Of a DNA stretch of 64,000 nucleotides, positions 54,143 through 61,854 are shown piece by piece. The stretch is from NCBI RefSeq assembly GCF_003946165.1, contig NZ_RHOI01000002.1:1-64000 (forward strand). Direction: 5' to 3'. Each line of letters starts with the position of its first letter. Within the stretch, counting starts at the first letter, position 1. The DNA comes from Lacticaseibacillus baoqingensis. GTDB taxonomy: Bacteria; Bacillota; Bacilli; Lactobacillales; Lactobacillaceae. The position numbers were made by a program, and so were the translations under genes. Below the pieces are notes generated by a model that did not search any database, had not been told where the DNA came from, and was given only the letters and a program-made list of their open reading frames with translations.

Positions 54143-55597
54143 TTACATCAAGGCCATAAAGACGAAATCTAAGATGAACCCTAATGTCACGACCCATAAC
54201 ACCGGGTGGACGTCTTTGGCCTTACCGGTGACCAGTTTGATCAAGCAATAGAAGATAAAGCCCGCCGCAATGCCATAGGAAATATTGTAAACCAACCCCA
54301 TGACGATCGACGCCATGAACGCCGGCACTGCTTCTGCCAGGTCATTCCAATCGATTTCTTTAAAGCTGGACATCATCATCACCCCAACCATGATCAAAGC
54401 TGGCGCGACCGCTTCACTAGGTACGATCGCAATGATCGGCGAAAGCAGCGATGACACTAAAAAGCAAATCGCCACCACGACCGCCGTCAGCCCGGTACGC
54501 CCACCAGAACCGATCCCTGCGGCACTTTCAACGAAAACGGTAATGTTACTGGTACCAAAAATCGAACCGACCCCTGTCGCGATCGCATCGGAAAAAAGTG
54601 CTTTGTCCATTTTCGAAGAGAAGCCATGGCCTTTTTCCATCGCTTGCATATCTGCACTCGTAAAGATCCCGGTCCGACGGCCAGTTCCGATGAACGTCCC
54701 TAAAGTATCGAAAATATCGGAAAAGCTAAACGCGAAAATCGTCATGATCGACAACAAAATGTGATGCGAATCGGTAAACAAGCTGCCGAAGCCTTTGGCT
54801 GAAAATGCCGCCCCAAACGTCGTCCCAAGTTGACTGACCGCGTGCCCAAACGAATCCGCTGCCGAAATATGTAAGTTGGTCACTCCAAATGGGATCCCGA
54901 TCAAAGTGGTGACAACGATCCCGATCAAGACGGCTCCAGGGACTTTTTTGACCACTAAGATTGCCATCAATAACAAGCCTAACAGCGCGACCAAAGCACC
55001 TGGCTGAGTAAAGTTCACTAACGCCGGCGTCACCCCATTACCATTGGCCACCACCGATTGGACGCCGGCTTTAAAAGTATGCGCCGCCGCATTGCCGCCA
55101 TTGATGCTCAAGATCCCTGAAGCAGCCGTAGAGAATTGGAGAAAACCGGCATTTTTCAACCCAATATAGGCAACAAAAACGCCGATCCCGCCACCGATCG
55201 CATGTTGCATCACTTCTGGGATCGCCACGATGATCAACTTACGGATCTTCGTCACGGTGATCAAAATATTGATCACACCGCACAAGAAAACTAACGCCAA
55301 AGCCTCTTGCCAAGAAAATCCCAGCGCTGCCACCACTGTGTAGGTGAAAAAGGCGTTGAGCCCTAATCCTGGTGCTAAAGCATAAGGGACGTTGGCAAAC
55401 AGCCCCATGATCAACGTCCCGGTGGCACTGGCGATGATCGTCGCCAGAAACACCGCTTGTGACGGCATCCCGGTTAAGGCAAGCGTCTGCGGGGCAACGA
55501 ACAAAATGTATGACATTGCAAAAAACGTGGTCAGTCCTGCGATTACTTCTCTGCGCGTCGTGGTGTGATTAGCTTTCAGCTGAAAATACTCGTCCAT
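54143..55597 (-). CDS. NCS2 family purine permease, AzgA type (copy 1)
   Basis: A 484-residue carrier with about 12-14 membrane segments and the AzgA signatures (TTFFAMSYILFVAPQ at the N-terminus, NVPYALAPGLGLNAFFTYTV, ESAAGIGSGGRTGLTAV). AzgA-type proteins import adenine, guanine or hypoxanthine with protons. The adjacent gene is a close paralogue. A candidate PurR-type box lies about 100 bases upstream. The exact purine is not known. Confidence 0.9.
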   Translation of the reverse strand: MDEYFQLKANHTTTRREVIAGLTTFFAMSYILFVAPQTLALTGMPSQAVFLATIIASATGTLIMGLFANVPYALAPGLGLNAFFTYTVVAALGFSWQEALALVFLCGVINILITVTKIRKLIIVAIPEVMQHAIGGGIGVFVAYIGLKNAGFLQFSTAASGILSINGGNAAAHTFKAGVQSVVANGNGVTPALVNFTQPGALVALLGLLLMAILVVKKVPGAVLIGIVVTTLIGIPFGVTNLHISAADSFGHAVSQLGTTFGAAFSAKGFGSLFTDSHHILLSIMTIFAFSFSDIFDTLGTFIGTGRRTGIFTSADMQAMEKGHGFSSKMDKALFSDAIATGVGSIFGTSNITVFVESAAGIGSGGRTGLTAVVVAICFLVSSLLSPIIAIVPSEAVAPALIMVGVMMMSSFKEIDWNDLAEAVPAFMASIVMGLVYNISYGIAAGFIFYCLIKLVTGKAKDVHPVLWVVTLGFILDFVFMALM

Positions 55598-55697
55598 GAT
55601 CTACTCCTTTGATTTTGAAATCATTAAAAATCAGCCTACGCGTATTGACTGGAAGTTTCAAGTTAAAATACGGCTATTTTCAATAAAAAGTTTTCTA

Positions 55698-55710
55698 ATG
55701 TTCGCCTTTA
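55698..55710 (-). promoter_or_regulatory. Candidate PurBox
   Basis: On the minus strand AAAGGCGAACATT matches the lactic acid bacteria PurBox AWWWCCGAACWWT at 11 of 13 positions, about 100 bases before the permease copy 1 start. Confidence 0.35.
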
Positions 55711-55725
55711 ATTCCTTTTCATCAC

Positions 55726-55757
55726 AAAAAGCGGCTCATCTTTACGATGAGCCGCTT
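55726..55757 (-). terminator. Terminator between the two permeases
   Basis: AAGCGGCTCATC and its complement, loop GTAAA on the minus strand, followed by five T, just after permease copy 2. It separates the two into independent units. Confidence 0.9.
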
Positions 55758-55777
55758 CGTCACGAGGCAATATTCGG

Positions 55778-57235
55778 CTATAAAACGGCTAAGACAATGA
55801 AGTTCAAAATGAAGCCGACGGTCACGATCGCCAAGATCGGATGGATCTGCTTAGCTTTGCCAGTGATCAACTTGATCAAGCAGTAGAAGATGAACCCCGC
55901 GGCGATCCCGTAAGAAATGTTGTAGATCAAGCCCATGACCACCGAAGCCATGAACGCAGGCACTGCTTCTTCCAAGTTAGCCCAGTCGATTTCTTTGAGG
56001 CTGGCCGTCATCATCACCCCTACTAAGATCAATGCTGGCGCGACCGCTTGTGTCGGCACGATCGAAATGATCGGCGCAAACACCGCAGAGATCAAAAAGC
56101 ATCCTGCCACGGTAACTGCCGTTAATCCTGTGCGGCCGCCGGCACCGATCCCAGCTGCACTTTCAACATACGTCGTCGTGTTAGAAGTCCCGAAGATCGA
56201 GCCGATCGAAGTCGCGATCGAATCTGCAAATAACGCTTTATCCATTTTCGACGAGAACCCGTGGCCTTCTTCCATCGCCTTTTCATCAGCTGCAGAGAAG
56301 ATCCCGGTACGCCGGCCAGTCCCGATGAAGGTGCCTAACGTATCAAAGGTATCCGAAAAACTAAAGGCAAAGATCGTCATGATCGACATCACCGTTTGGC
56401 TAGGTGAGGTGAAGAGACTCGTCATCCCATTGGCACCAAATGCAGCGCCAAACGTCGTCTGCAACTGGGCAAAAGAATTCCCGAGTGAATTCGCATTGGA
56501 TAAGGAAACGTCTGTCACCCCCATCGGGATCCCGATCAAAGTGGTGACAACGATCCCGATCAAAACCGCCCCAGGGACCTTTTTGATGACTAAGATCGCC
56601 ATGAGAAACAACCCGATCAACGCCAAGAGTGCCCCTGATTGCGTGAAGTTCACCAATGCAGGTACGATGCCGCCGCCGGTGACCACACCGCTGACCCCGC
56701 CTTTATAAGTGGCCGTAGTCGCGTGATAAGCGGCATTATTGATACTCAAGATGTTGCTGGAATCAGACGTAAACTGTAAGAATCCCGCATTCTTCAGCCC
56801 AATATAGCCAACAAACACCCCGATCCCGCCGCCAATCGCATGTTGTAAGACTTCCGGGATCGCCATGATGATCATTTTGCGCACCTTCGTCACGGTGATC
56901 AAGATGTTGATTAACCCACAGATGAAGACCAAAGCCAGTGCTTGCTGCCACTTAAATCCTAATGCAAAAACGACCGTATACGTGAAAAACGCGTTCAAGC
57001 CCATCCCTGGTGCTAAAGCATAAGGGACATTGGCAAACAGCCCCATGACTAGCGTCCCTACCGCACTGGCGATGATCGTCGCCAAGAAAACCGCCTGTGA
57101 CGGCATCCCCGCCAGCGATAATACTTGCGGGTTAACGAATAAGATGTACGACATTGCAAAGAAAGTCGTCAAACCCGCCATGATCTCGGTGCTTACCTTA
57201 GTATTATTCGCACGTAGTTGAAAGAAATTATCCAT
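55778..57235 (-). CDS. NCS2 family purine permease, AzgA type (copy 2)
   Basis: A 485-residue paralogue of the neighbouring permease, nearly collinear and with the same motifs (TTFFAMSYILFVNPQ, NVPYALAPGMGLNAFFTYTV, ESAAGIGAGGRTGLTAV). The region around residues 180-200 and that around 265-290 differ most, the places where the two may bind or be regulated differently. It ends with its own terminator. Both genes share the word GCCGTATTTT upstream (minus strand). Confidence 0.9.
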   Translation of the reverse strand: MDNFFQLRANNTKVSTEIMAGLTTFFAMSYILFVNPQVLSLAGMPSQAVFLATIIASAVGTLVMGLFANVPYALAPGMGLNAFFTYTVVFALGFKWQQALALVFICGLINILITVTKVRKMIIMAIPEVLQHAIGGGIGVFVGYIGLKNAGFLQFTSDSSNILSINNAAYHATTATYKGGVSGVVTGGGIVPALVNFTQSGALLALIGLFLMAILVIKKVPGAVLIGIVVTTLIGIPMGVTDVSLSNANSLGNSFAQLQTTFGAAFGANGMTSLFTSPSQTVMSIMTIFAFSFSDTFDTLGTFIGTGRRTGIFSAADEKAMEEGHGFSSKMDKALFADSIATSIGSIFGTSNTTTYVESAAGIGAGGRTGLTAVTVAGCFLISAVFAPIISIVPTQAVAPALILVGVMMTASLKEIDWANLEEAVPAFMASVVMGLIYNISYGIAAGFIFYCLIKLITGKAKQIHPILAIVTVGFILNFIVLAVL

Positions 57236-57359
57236 AATTGCTCCCTCGTTCGCATTTGATGAGTTTAGCTTACCCCATCAAAACCGTGAATTCAAGAGAA
57301 AATACGGCCGATATCATCAATAATTAAAATATCATTCGTGTTTATCAGCAAAACTCACC

Positions 57360-58355
57360 TTAGTGAGCGCTAACTTCCGTATCGGTATGCCCATTTGTCA
57401 AAAAATCGACTAAATACTGCAACGAATAAAACACCATGTTATGCACGGCAGTTTGGGTGTAATACGCGATATGCGGTGCTAAAAGGACATTGTCTAAAGC
57501 CGCCAAGTCATCCCACAGCGGATCGTGGAAATACCCGTCACGCTCTAATGCCAGCAATGCCGCAGATTCATTTTCAAACGTGTCGATCCCGGCGCCGCCC
57601 AAATGCCCGGTCTTAAGCGCCGTCAACAATGCCTGCGTGTCGATCAAATTACCGCGCGCGGTATTGATCACCAGCGCATCGGATTTCATCTGTGCCAATG
57701 CTTGGGCGTCAATCAAATGCGTGTTGGCCGCGATCCCAGGTACATGCAAATCGATCACGTCGCTTTGTTGAAATAATTCCGGCAATGACACATAGGTGCC
57801 AGGCAGATCAGGCGCCGGGGTCGGGTGGGGATCATATATCAATACCCGCGCCCCAAAGCCCGCAAATAACTTGATCGCCGCGCGTCCGATCCGGCCGGCA
57901 CCGATCACGCCAACGGTTTGTTGCGCGAGTTCGCGCCCAATGAAAGTTGTCGCCTTAGGATAATCTCCTGCACGCAAGGCGGCAGCCACCGCACCTAATT
58001 GACGCAGCAGATTCAAGGTCAACGTCACCGCAAACTCTGCGATCGCATTGGGCGAATAAGCCGGCGTGTTGGCGATCTTCACCCCGGCACGCGCCGCGGC
58101 TGCAAAATCAATATTATCAGTGCCAACATTGCGAATCGTCAAATACTTGATCCCCAACTGGCCCATCTTGGCGAACAATTGCGCTGAATAAGGCGTCGTC
58201 TGCAAGCAATTAAGGCCATCATAGCCAGCTGCCAAGGCGACCGTTTCAGCGTTCAATAATTCCGGCCGGATCGTTAATGCGATCGCATGCGTTTTTGCCC
58301 ATTGGCGTAAATAGGGGATCTCATCGACCCGTGCACCAAACACCATTATTTTCAT
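57360..58355 (-). CDS. hdhD: D-2-hydroxyacid dehydrogenase, HicDH/VanH type
   Basis: Reduces 2-keto acids to D-2-hydroxy acids with NADH. The 331-residue protein closely follows L. casei D-2-hydroxyisocaproate dehydrogenase: IMVFGARVDEIPYLRQWAK, the ITIRNVGTDNID-like segment (YLTIRNVGTDNID), the NAD motif GVIGAGRIGRAA, the catalytic arginine in INTARGNLIDT, and the histidine in LAPHIAYYT. It may make D-lactate or longer-chain hydroxy acids. ATG at 58355 with GAGGAGG. It is divergent from the ligase gene. Confidence 0.9.
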   Translation of the reverse strand: MKIMVFGARVDEIPYLRQWAKTHAIALTIRPELLNAETVALAAGYDGLNCLQTTPYSAQLFAKMGQLGIKYLTIRNVGTDNIDFAAAARAGVKIANTPAYSPNAIAEFAVTLTLNLLRQLGAVAAALRAGDYPKATTFIGRELAQQTVGVIGAGRIGRAAIKLFAGFGARVLIYDPHPTPAPDLPGTYVSLPELFQQSDVIDLHVPGIAANTHLIDAQALAQMKSDALVINTARGNLIDTQALLTALKTGHLGGAGIDTFENESAALLALERDGYFHDPLWDDLAALDNVLLAPHIAYYTQTAVHNMVFYSLQYLVDFLTNGHTDTEVSAH

Positions 58356-58477
58356 GATGACGCCTCCTCGTGATAAATGAATAGCTTCTGGTCTCAATAA
58401 CTTTTAGCATACGTGTTGCCCACCGCAACTGCATGAAAAAAGGATTAAGGTTCATGAAGAACAACCGTTAAGATTTT

Positions 58478-58492
58478 TTGAAAGCGATTTCT
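58478..58492. promoter_or_regulatory. Candidate cre site (CcpA)
   Basis: TTGAAAGCGATTTCT fits WTGNAANCGNWNNCW at all fixed positions; the inner 14 bases match the ideal TGAAAGCGCTTTCA at 12. It lies between hdhD and the ligase gene, 70 bases before the ligase ATG, close to the promoter. Confidence 0.6.
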
Positions 58493-58518
58493 TATTCTAT
58501 CGTTTTCTCGTTGATGTG

Positions 58519-58527
58519 TGGTACACT
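58519..58527 (+). promoter_or_regulatory. Extended -10 promoter of the ligase gene
   Basis: TGGTACACT is an extended -10 (TGG plus TACACT at 58522-58527), 35 bases before the ATG. No strong -35 is seen, as usual for extended -10 promoters. Confidence 0.5.
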
Positions 58528-58561
58528 TAAGGTTCTAAAAACTTACGGAGGTTTTATACCT

Positions 58562-59620
58562 ATGAAGATTGTCGTTTTAGCTGGCGGGCGCAGCACCGAG
58601 CGAAACGTCTCTATCTCGAGTGGCTACCGACTCACCAACGCATTGCGTGAAAAGGGACACGACGCCACTTTTATTGATTTATTTTTAGGTTATGATCTGC
58701 ACGGTGCCAAACCGGTGACCGCGTTTGATGATGCCAACACCAGCAAGAACCTGCTGATCTCAGACGCCGTGTTAACGGATGACGATATCAACGCCTTGCG
58801 CGGTGATGGCACCACGCAATTGTTCGGCCCTAACGTCTTAGCGATTTGCAAAGAAGCGGATATCGTCTTCCTCGGCTTGCACGGCGGCGATGGGGAAAAC
58901 GGTAAAGTACAAGCTGTCTTGGATCTGAATAACATCAAATATACCGGCAGCGGGGCTACCGCTTCTGGGATCACAATGAATAAGGTCTACAGCAAAGAGA
59001 TCATGTTGTATCACCAAATCAAAACAGCGGCCTTTGTTGAGATCACCAAAGATCAAGGCACCACTGGTCATCATCTTCCATTTGCTTATCCGGTCGTCTT
59101 GAAGCCGACTAGCGGCGGTTCTTCAGTCGGTACACATATCGTGCATGATGATGCCGAGTTGCAAAGCGGTTTGGTCGATGTCTTCCGCTTCGATAATTCG
59201 GCGATCATCGAAGAATTCATTCAAGGCCGGGAATTTTCCTTAGGCGTCGTCAACGGTCACGCCTATCCTGCCATTGAGATCAAAGTCCATGATGGTTGGT
59301 ATGATTTCGAACACAAATTCCAAGAAGGATACACGGATTTTGTCACGCCGCCTGATGATCTTGACGATGCGATCCATGAAGAAATGAAGCGTGTTTCGAT
59401 CCAAACGATGAATGTCTTAGGCATGCAAAATTATGGCCGAGTCGACTTCTTCACCAACGCGGACGGCGTGTGGGTGATCGAAGCCAACAACCTGCCTGGC
59501 ATGACGCCGTTGTCACTGCTGCCGCAAGAAGCTGAAGCTGAAGGCGTCGCTTACGGTGATTTGGTCGAAGATATCGTCAACGGCAAATTAAAATTGTACG
59601 CAGATGGTATGAATAACTGA
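58562..59620 (+). CDS. ddl: D-alanine-D-alanine/D-lactate ligase family protein
   Basis: An ATP-grasp ligase of 352 residues that joins two D-amino or hydroxy acids for the wall precursor. Features: [11 protein letters not shown] at the N-terminus, [12 protein letters not shown], the ATP-binding [10 protein letters not shown] (about 181-190), [11 protein letters not shown], and the metal-binding [20 protein letters not shown]. The residue that separates D-Ala-D-Ala (Tyr) from D-Ala-D-Lac (Phe) ligases aligns with Phe253 in HKF. CGGAGG precedes the ATG at 58562. The divergent hdhD gene could make the D-hydroxy acid. A standard Ddl may exist elsewhere. Confidence 0.85.
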   Translation: MKIVVLAGGRSTERNVSISSGYRLTNALREKGHDATFIDLFLGYDLHGAKPVTAFDDANTSKNLLISDAVLTDDDINALRGDGTTQLFGPNVLAICKEADIVFLGLHGGDGENGKVQAVLDLNNIKYTGSGATASGITMNKVYSKEIMLYHQIKTAAFVEITKDQGTTGHHLPFAYPVVLKPTSGGSSVGTHIVHDDAELQSGLVDVFRFDNSAIIEEFIQGREFSLGVVNGHAYPAIEIKVHDGWYDFEHKFQEGYTDFVTPPDDLDDAIHEEMKRVSIQTMNVLGMQNYGRVDFFTNADGVWVIEANNLPGMTPLSLLPQEAEAEGVAYGDLVEDIVNGKLKLYADGMNN

Positions 59621-59637
59621 TCCTGCTACCCGCATCG

Positions 59638-59692
59638 AAAACAGCGTCACAGTTCACCACGACTTGGTCGCTGATCTGTGACGCTGTTTTTG
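59638..59692 (+). terminator. Terminator of the ligase gene
   Basis: AACAGCGTCACAG and its complement form a stem of 13 bp around GACTTGGTC, followed by five T. It is separate from the next hairpin, which belongs to the RNA described next. Confidence 0.88.
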
Positions 59693-59721
59693 TTGACGAA
59701 TGCGGCTGGACATGCGATACT
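59693..59721 (+). promoter_or_regulatory. Promoter of the candidate small RNA
   Basis: TTGACG (59693-59698) and GATACT (59716-59721) are exactly 17 bases apart. They start immediately after the T run of the ligase terminator. Confidence 0.6.
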
Positions 59722-59727
59722 ACGGAC

Positions 59728-59833
59728 GGTGCCAAACCACGGTGGAGGTACGCGATCGGCGCGAAAGCGTTCAGAAGGTCGCCGCACTTCACCACAAGAG
59801 ACAGCCTTGCGCGGAACGCAAGGCTGTTTTTTT
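59728..59833 (+). ncRNA. Candidate structured small RNA, family unknown
   Basis: About 106 nt. The body can fold with GGTGGAG (59741-59747) paired with CTTCACC (59787-59793), and inside it GCGAT (59752-59756) with GTCGC (59778-59782), capped by a CGC-GAAA-GCG tetraloop. A 10-bp perfect hairpin (CAGCCTTGCG/CGCAAGGCTG, loop CGGAA) with seven T ends it. No start codon with a ribosome site is present, and it does not match 6S, SRP, tmRNA or RNase P RNA as I know them. The start is inferred from the -10 box. Confidence 0.55.
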
Positions 59834-59837
59834 ATGC

Positions 59838-60794
59838 CTAGCGACGCTGCCGCAACACACGATACCCCCAAATCAAGCTGCCGATCAAAACGATGCCCAT
59901 AGCGATGATCCGCCAGTTGGCGAACGCCTTTGCTTGAATCGGCGGGAGCTTCTTTTTAGCCGCCTCCGGGACCAAAAGGCTTTGCTGCAGCTGCCAATGA
60001 TACTGACCCGCTTGCGCTGTGATCACCACCTGATAACGTCCCGGCGCCAGTGTTTGTTTTAATGGCAGCTGCTCAGCCAAAACCGAATTCGGTGCCATGG
60101 CCAGTGCTTTGCTGGTCGTTTGCATGATCGTTTGTCCAGTGGCTTCTGCGCGCACTTGATTCTTCAACGTCAGCCCGCCAAACAGCCGCGGCGCCGAGTT
60201 TTCGATCCTAGCAACGATTTGTTGCGGCCCCAATTCGACGCTCGCCAGCTTTAACTTGGGGGCCACTAAAGTCGATGAAGTTTGCAATTGAACGGCAACG
60301 ATCATGGCAAACTGCTCGACGATCACCAACCCGCTATCTGCCGTTTTTTCTTTTCCAGGTTCTTGTTGGACATAAATGGCGCCTAATAGCTGCCCGTCAA
60401 ACCCGCTTGCAGGCGGGGTCACGTGAAAACTGACCGTTCGCGCTTGCCGCGGCTGGATAGTCAACGTTACCGGCGGCGAACCGATCTTAGTCAATCGTAC
60501 CAGCCCTTTTTGTTTTGGCGGTGTTTGCGGATCATACCCGATCTGGCCATTGGTTTGCGTATACGCATCAGTCAGTTGCGCTTTAAGCCGCTGCGGCTGA
60601 TCGGATCGATTAGCGATCACCACGGTTAGCGCCTGTTGTCGGCCTGGGGTGACGAGTAAATTGAAATAGCCAAGATTGCCGCCCAGTTGATTGGCCGTGA
60701 GTTGCGGCGTCACGGTAATCGCAGCGCCTGCCGCTGAAACTGGCAGCGGCCGCCACCACCATACCAAGAACAAAATCAGCCACCACTTGCGCAT
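59838..60794 (-). CDS. WxL-interacting protein, DUF916/DUF3324
   Basis: A 318-residue surface protein: signal peptide (about 1-21), a DUF916 domain (ITVTPQLTANQ at the N-terminus, IANRSDQPQRLKAQLTDA), a DUF3324-like domain (about 160-280), and one C-terminal membrane anchor (about 293-312) with a basic tail (RVLRQRR). Such proteins bind WxL proteins and peptidoglycan and hold them at the cell surface. It starts ten bases after the WxL gene and shares its operon. Confidence 0.9.
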   Translation of the reverse strand: MRKWWLILFLVWWWRPLPVSAAGAAITVTPQLTANQLGGNLGYFNLLVTPGRQQALTVVIANRSDQPQRLKAQLTDAYTQTNGQIGYDPQTPPKQKGLVRLTKIGSPPVTLTIQPRQARTVSFHVTPPASGFDGQLLGAIYVQQEPGKEKTADSGLVIVEQFAMIVAVQLQTSSTLVAPKLKLASVELGPQQIVARIENSAPRLFGGLTLKNQVRAEATGQTIMQTTSKALAMAPNSVLAEQLPLKQTLAPGRYQVVITAQAGQYHWQLQQSLLVPEAAKKKLPPIQAKAFANWRIIAMGIVLIGSLIWGYRVLRQRR

Positions 60795-60804
60795 GCGTTC
60801 CTCC

Positions 60805-61449
60805 TTATGGCTGAGTCGCCTGCGGTGCAGCCGTCAGCGTCCAATCGATCGTGGCCTCGTAATTGCCGGCAAGGATCGTCACGTCTTGCGGTAACGTCAA
60901 GGCCGCTGCGGCGATCTTGGCGCTGGTCTGACCGCTGCCTTTACCTTGAGGTGCGGCTAACACAGTATTGGCGATACCGCTAAAGTTCTTTGAATCGATC
61001 GCCAGTGTCGCGGTATTATCACCCGTCACCGTGGCTTGCCCCAGCTGGATCGAATCGGCGATCAACTGTCGATCTGCGGCGCCAGTTAATTGAAACGCGC
61101 CTAATTTAGCCGTCACTTGCCACCCCGCATTGCTCCCGCGATAATCGTTCACCTGCAGTTGCGGCGTAAGTTCCCCTTGAGTCTTCAATGTTTTCGACCC
61201 GTTGATCAGCTCCTCCACCGATGCCCGCTCAAAATGCAGCACAGGCACCGCCACTAGCGCCAAGGTGCCACCTTCTAAGTCAAAATCGGCAACACTATTG
61301 GCCGTCGTTGCGTCACCATTCGCCGCCGCTCCCGCCCCAACCGTCGTTTGCTCTGGCGTGTCTTCATCAGCAGCGGCCACCGGTATTGTTGGACCAGCAG
61401 CTAATCCGGCGGCTAATGCCAGCAGCCACCAACCATTCCATTTCACCAT
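60805..61449 (-). CDS. WxL domain surface protein
   Basis: A secreted protein of 214 residues with a signal peptide (about 1-27) and a single WxL domain. The distal motif is DWTLTAAP at the C-terminus and the proximal one a modified GWQVTAKL near residue 117 (V in place of the usual pattern). WxL domains bind peptidoglycan non-covalently. It has no other domain. ATG at 61449 is eight bases from AAGGAG. It forms an operon with its interacting protein. Confidence 0.88.
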   Translation of the reverse strand: MVKWNGWWLLALAAGLAAGPTIPVAAADEDTPEQTTVGAGAAANGDATTANSVADFDLEGGTLALVAVPVLHFERASVEELINGSKTLKTQGELTPQLQVNDYRGSNAGWQVTAKLGAFQLTGAADRQLIADSIQLGQATVTGDNTATLAIDSKNFSGIANTVLAAPQGKGSGQTSAKIAAAALTLPQDVTILAGNYEATIDWTLTAAPQATQP

Positions 61450-61497
61450 TTCGTTCACTCCTTTGATCTGCGATCACTTAGAGGTGCTTTCGCCTCC

Positions 61498-61525
61498 GTT
61501 ATATAAGTTTGCATTTTAGGATCAA
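61498..61525 (-). promoter_or_regulatory. Promoter of the WxL operon
   Basis: On the minus strand TTGATC (61520-61525) and TATAAC (61498-61503) are 16 bases apart. Confidence 0.55.
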
Positions 61526-61549
61526 ACTCCTGGTTACTTTTAGTTAGGG

Positions 61550-61578
61550 TTGATTTATTCACTGGAACTGACTATACT
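61550..61578 (+). promoter_or_regulatory. Promoter of the MarR remnant and ABC exporter
   Basis: TTGATT (61550-61555) and TATACT (61573-61578) are 17 bases apart. It is divergent from the WxL promoter and still intact although the regulator gene is broken. Confidence 0.65.
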
Positions 61579-61617
61579 GGGCGCGTTCAAATGTTAGGTT
61601 GACGATCAAGCCCTTAA

Positions 61618-61824
61618 ATGACTGGCGATACTCAAGCACTGCTGACTGAACAAAATGGCATTACAGCCGCAATAATCGCCAAAAAACTCGCGCTGTGTCC
61701 CCGCTTGGTACCAGCGCTAGTCAAGAAACCGGCGGCTTAAAAAACAAGCGGGCTGGTCTTCAAGCAGCGCACCAATGGCAACCATCATGCCCCGCGGGTT
61801 AAGCGGGAGCCTTTTCGTCGTTAA
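61618..61824 (+). pseudogene. MarR family regulator remnant
   Basis: Translation from 61618 gives GDTQALLTEQNGITAAIIAKK and, further on, LALCPRLVPALVKKPAA, which reads like the DNA-recognition part of a MarR protein (compare ..AAIAEKLDIRPSSVTALVKKLEAAG). A TAA at 61738-61740 interrupts it; the same frame continues with GLVFKQRTNGNHHAPRV, similar to the wing, to a stop at 61822-61824. There is no N-terminal dimer domain, so it is a broken gene. It stands where MarR genes usually precede multidrug exporters. Confidence 0.6.
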
Positions 61825-61854
61825 CGCACATTCATGAGAAAGAAGGTCAATGCC

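Noticed and set aside
54121-57360. Purine riboswitch before the permeases
   Set aside because: The conserved core of the purine riboswitch was not found in either upstream region; only PurBox-like words are present.
59700-60062. Open frame on the plus strand through the small RNA region (120 codons)
   Set aside because: No ribosome site, arginine- and cysteine-rich composition, and it runs through a perfect terminator and into the antisense of the DUF916 gene.
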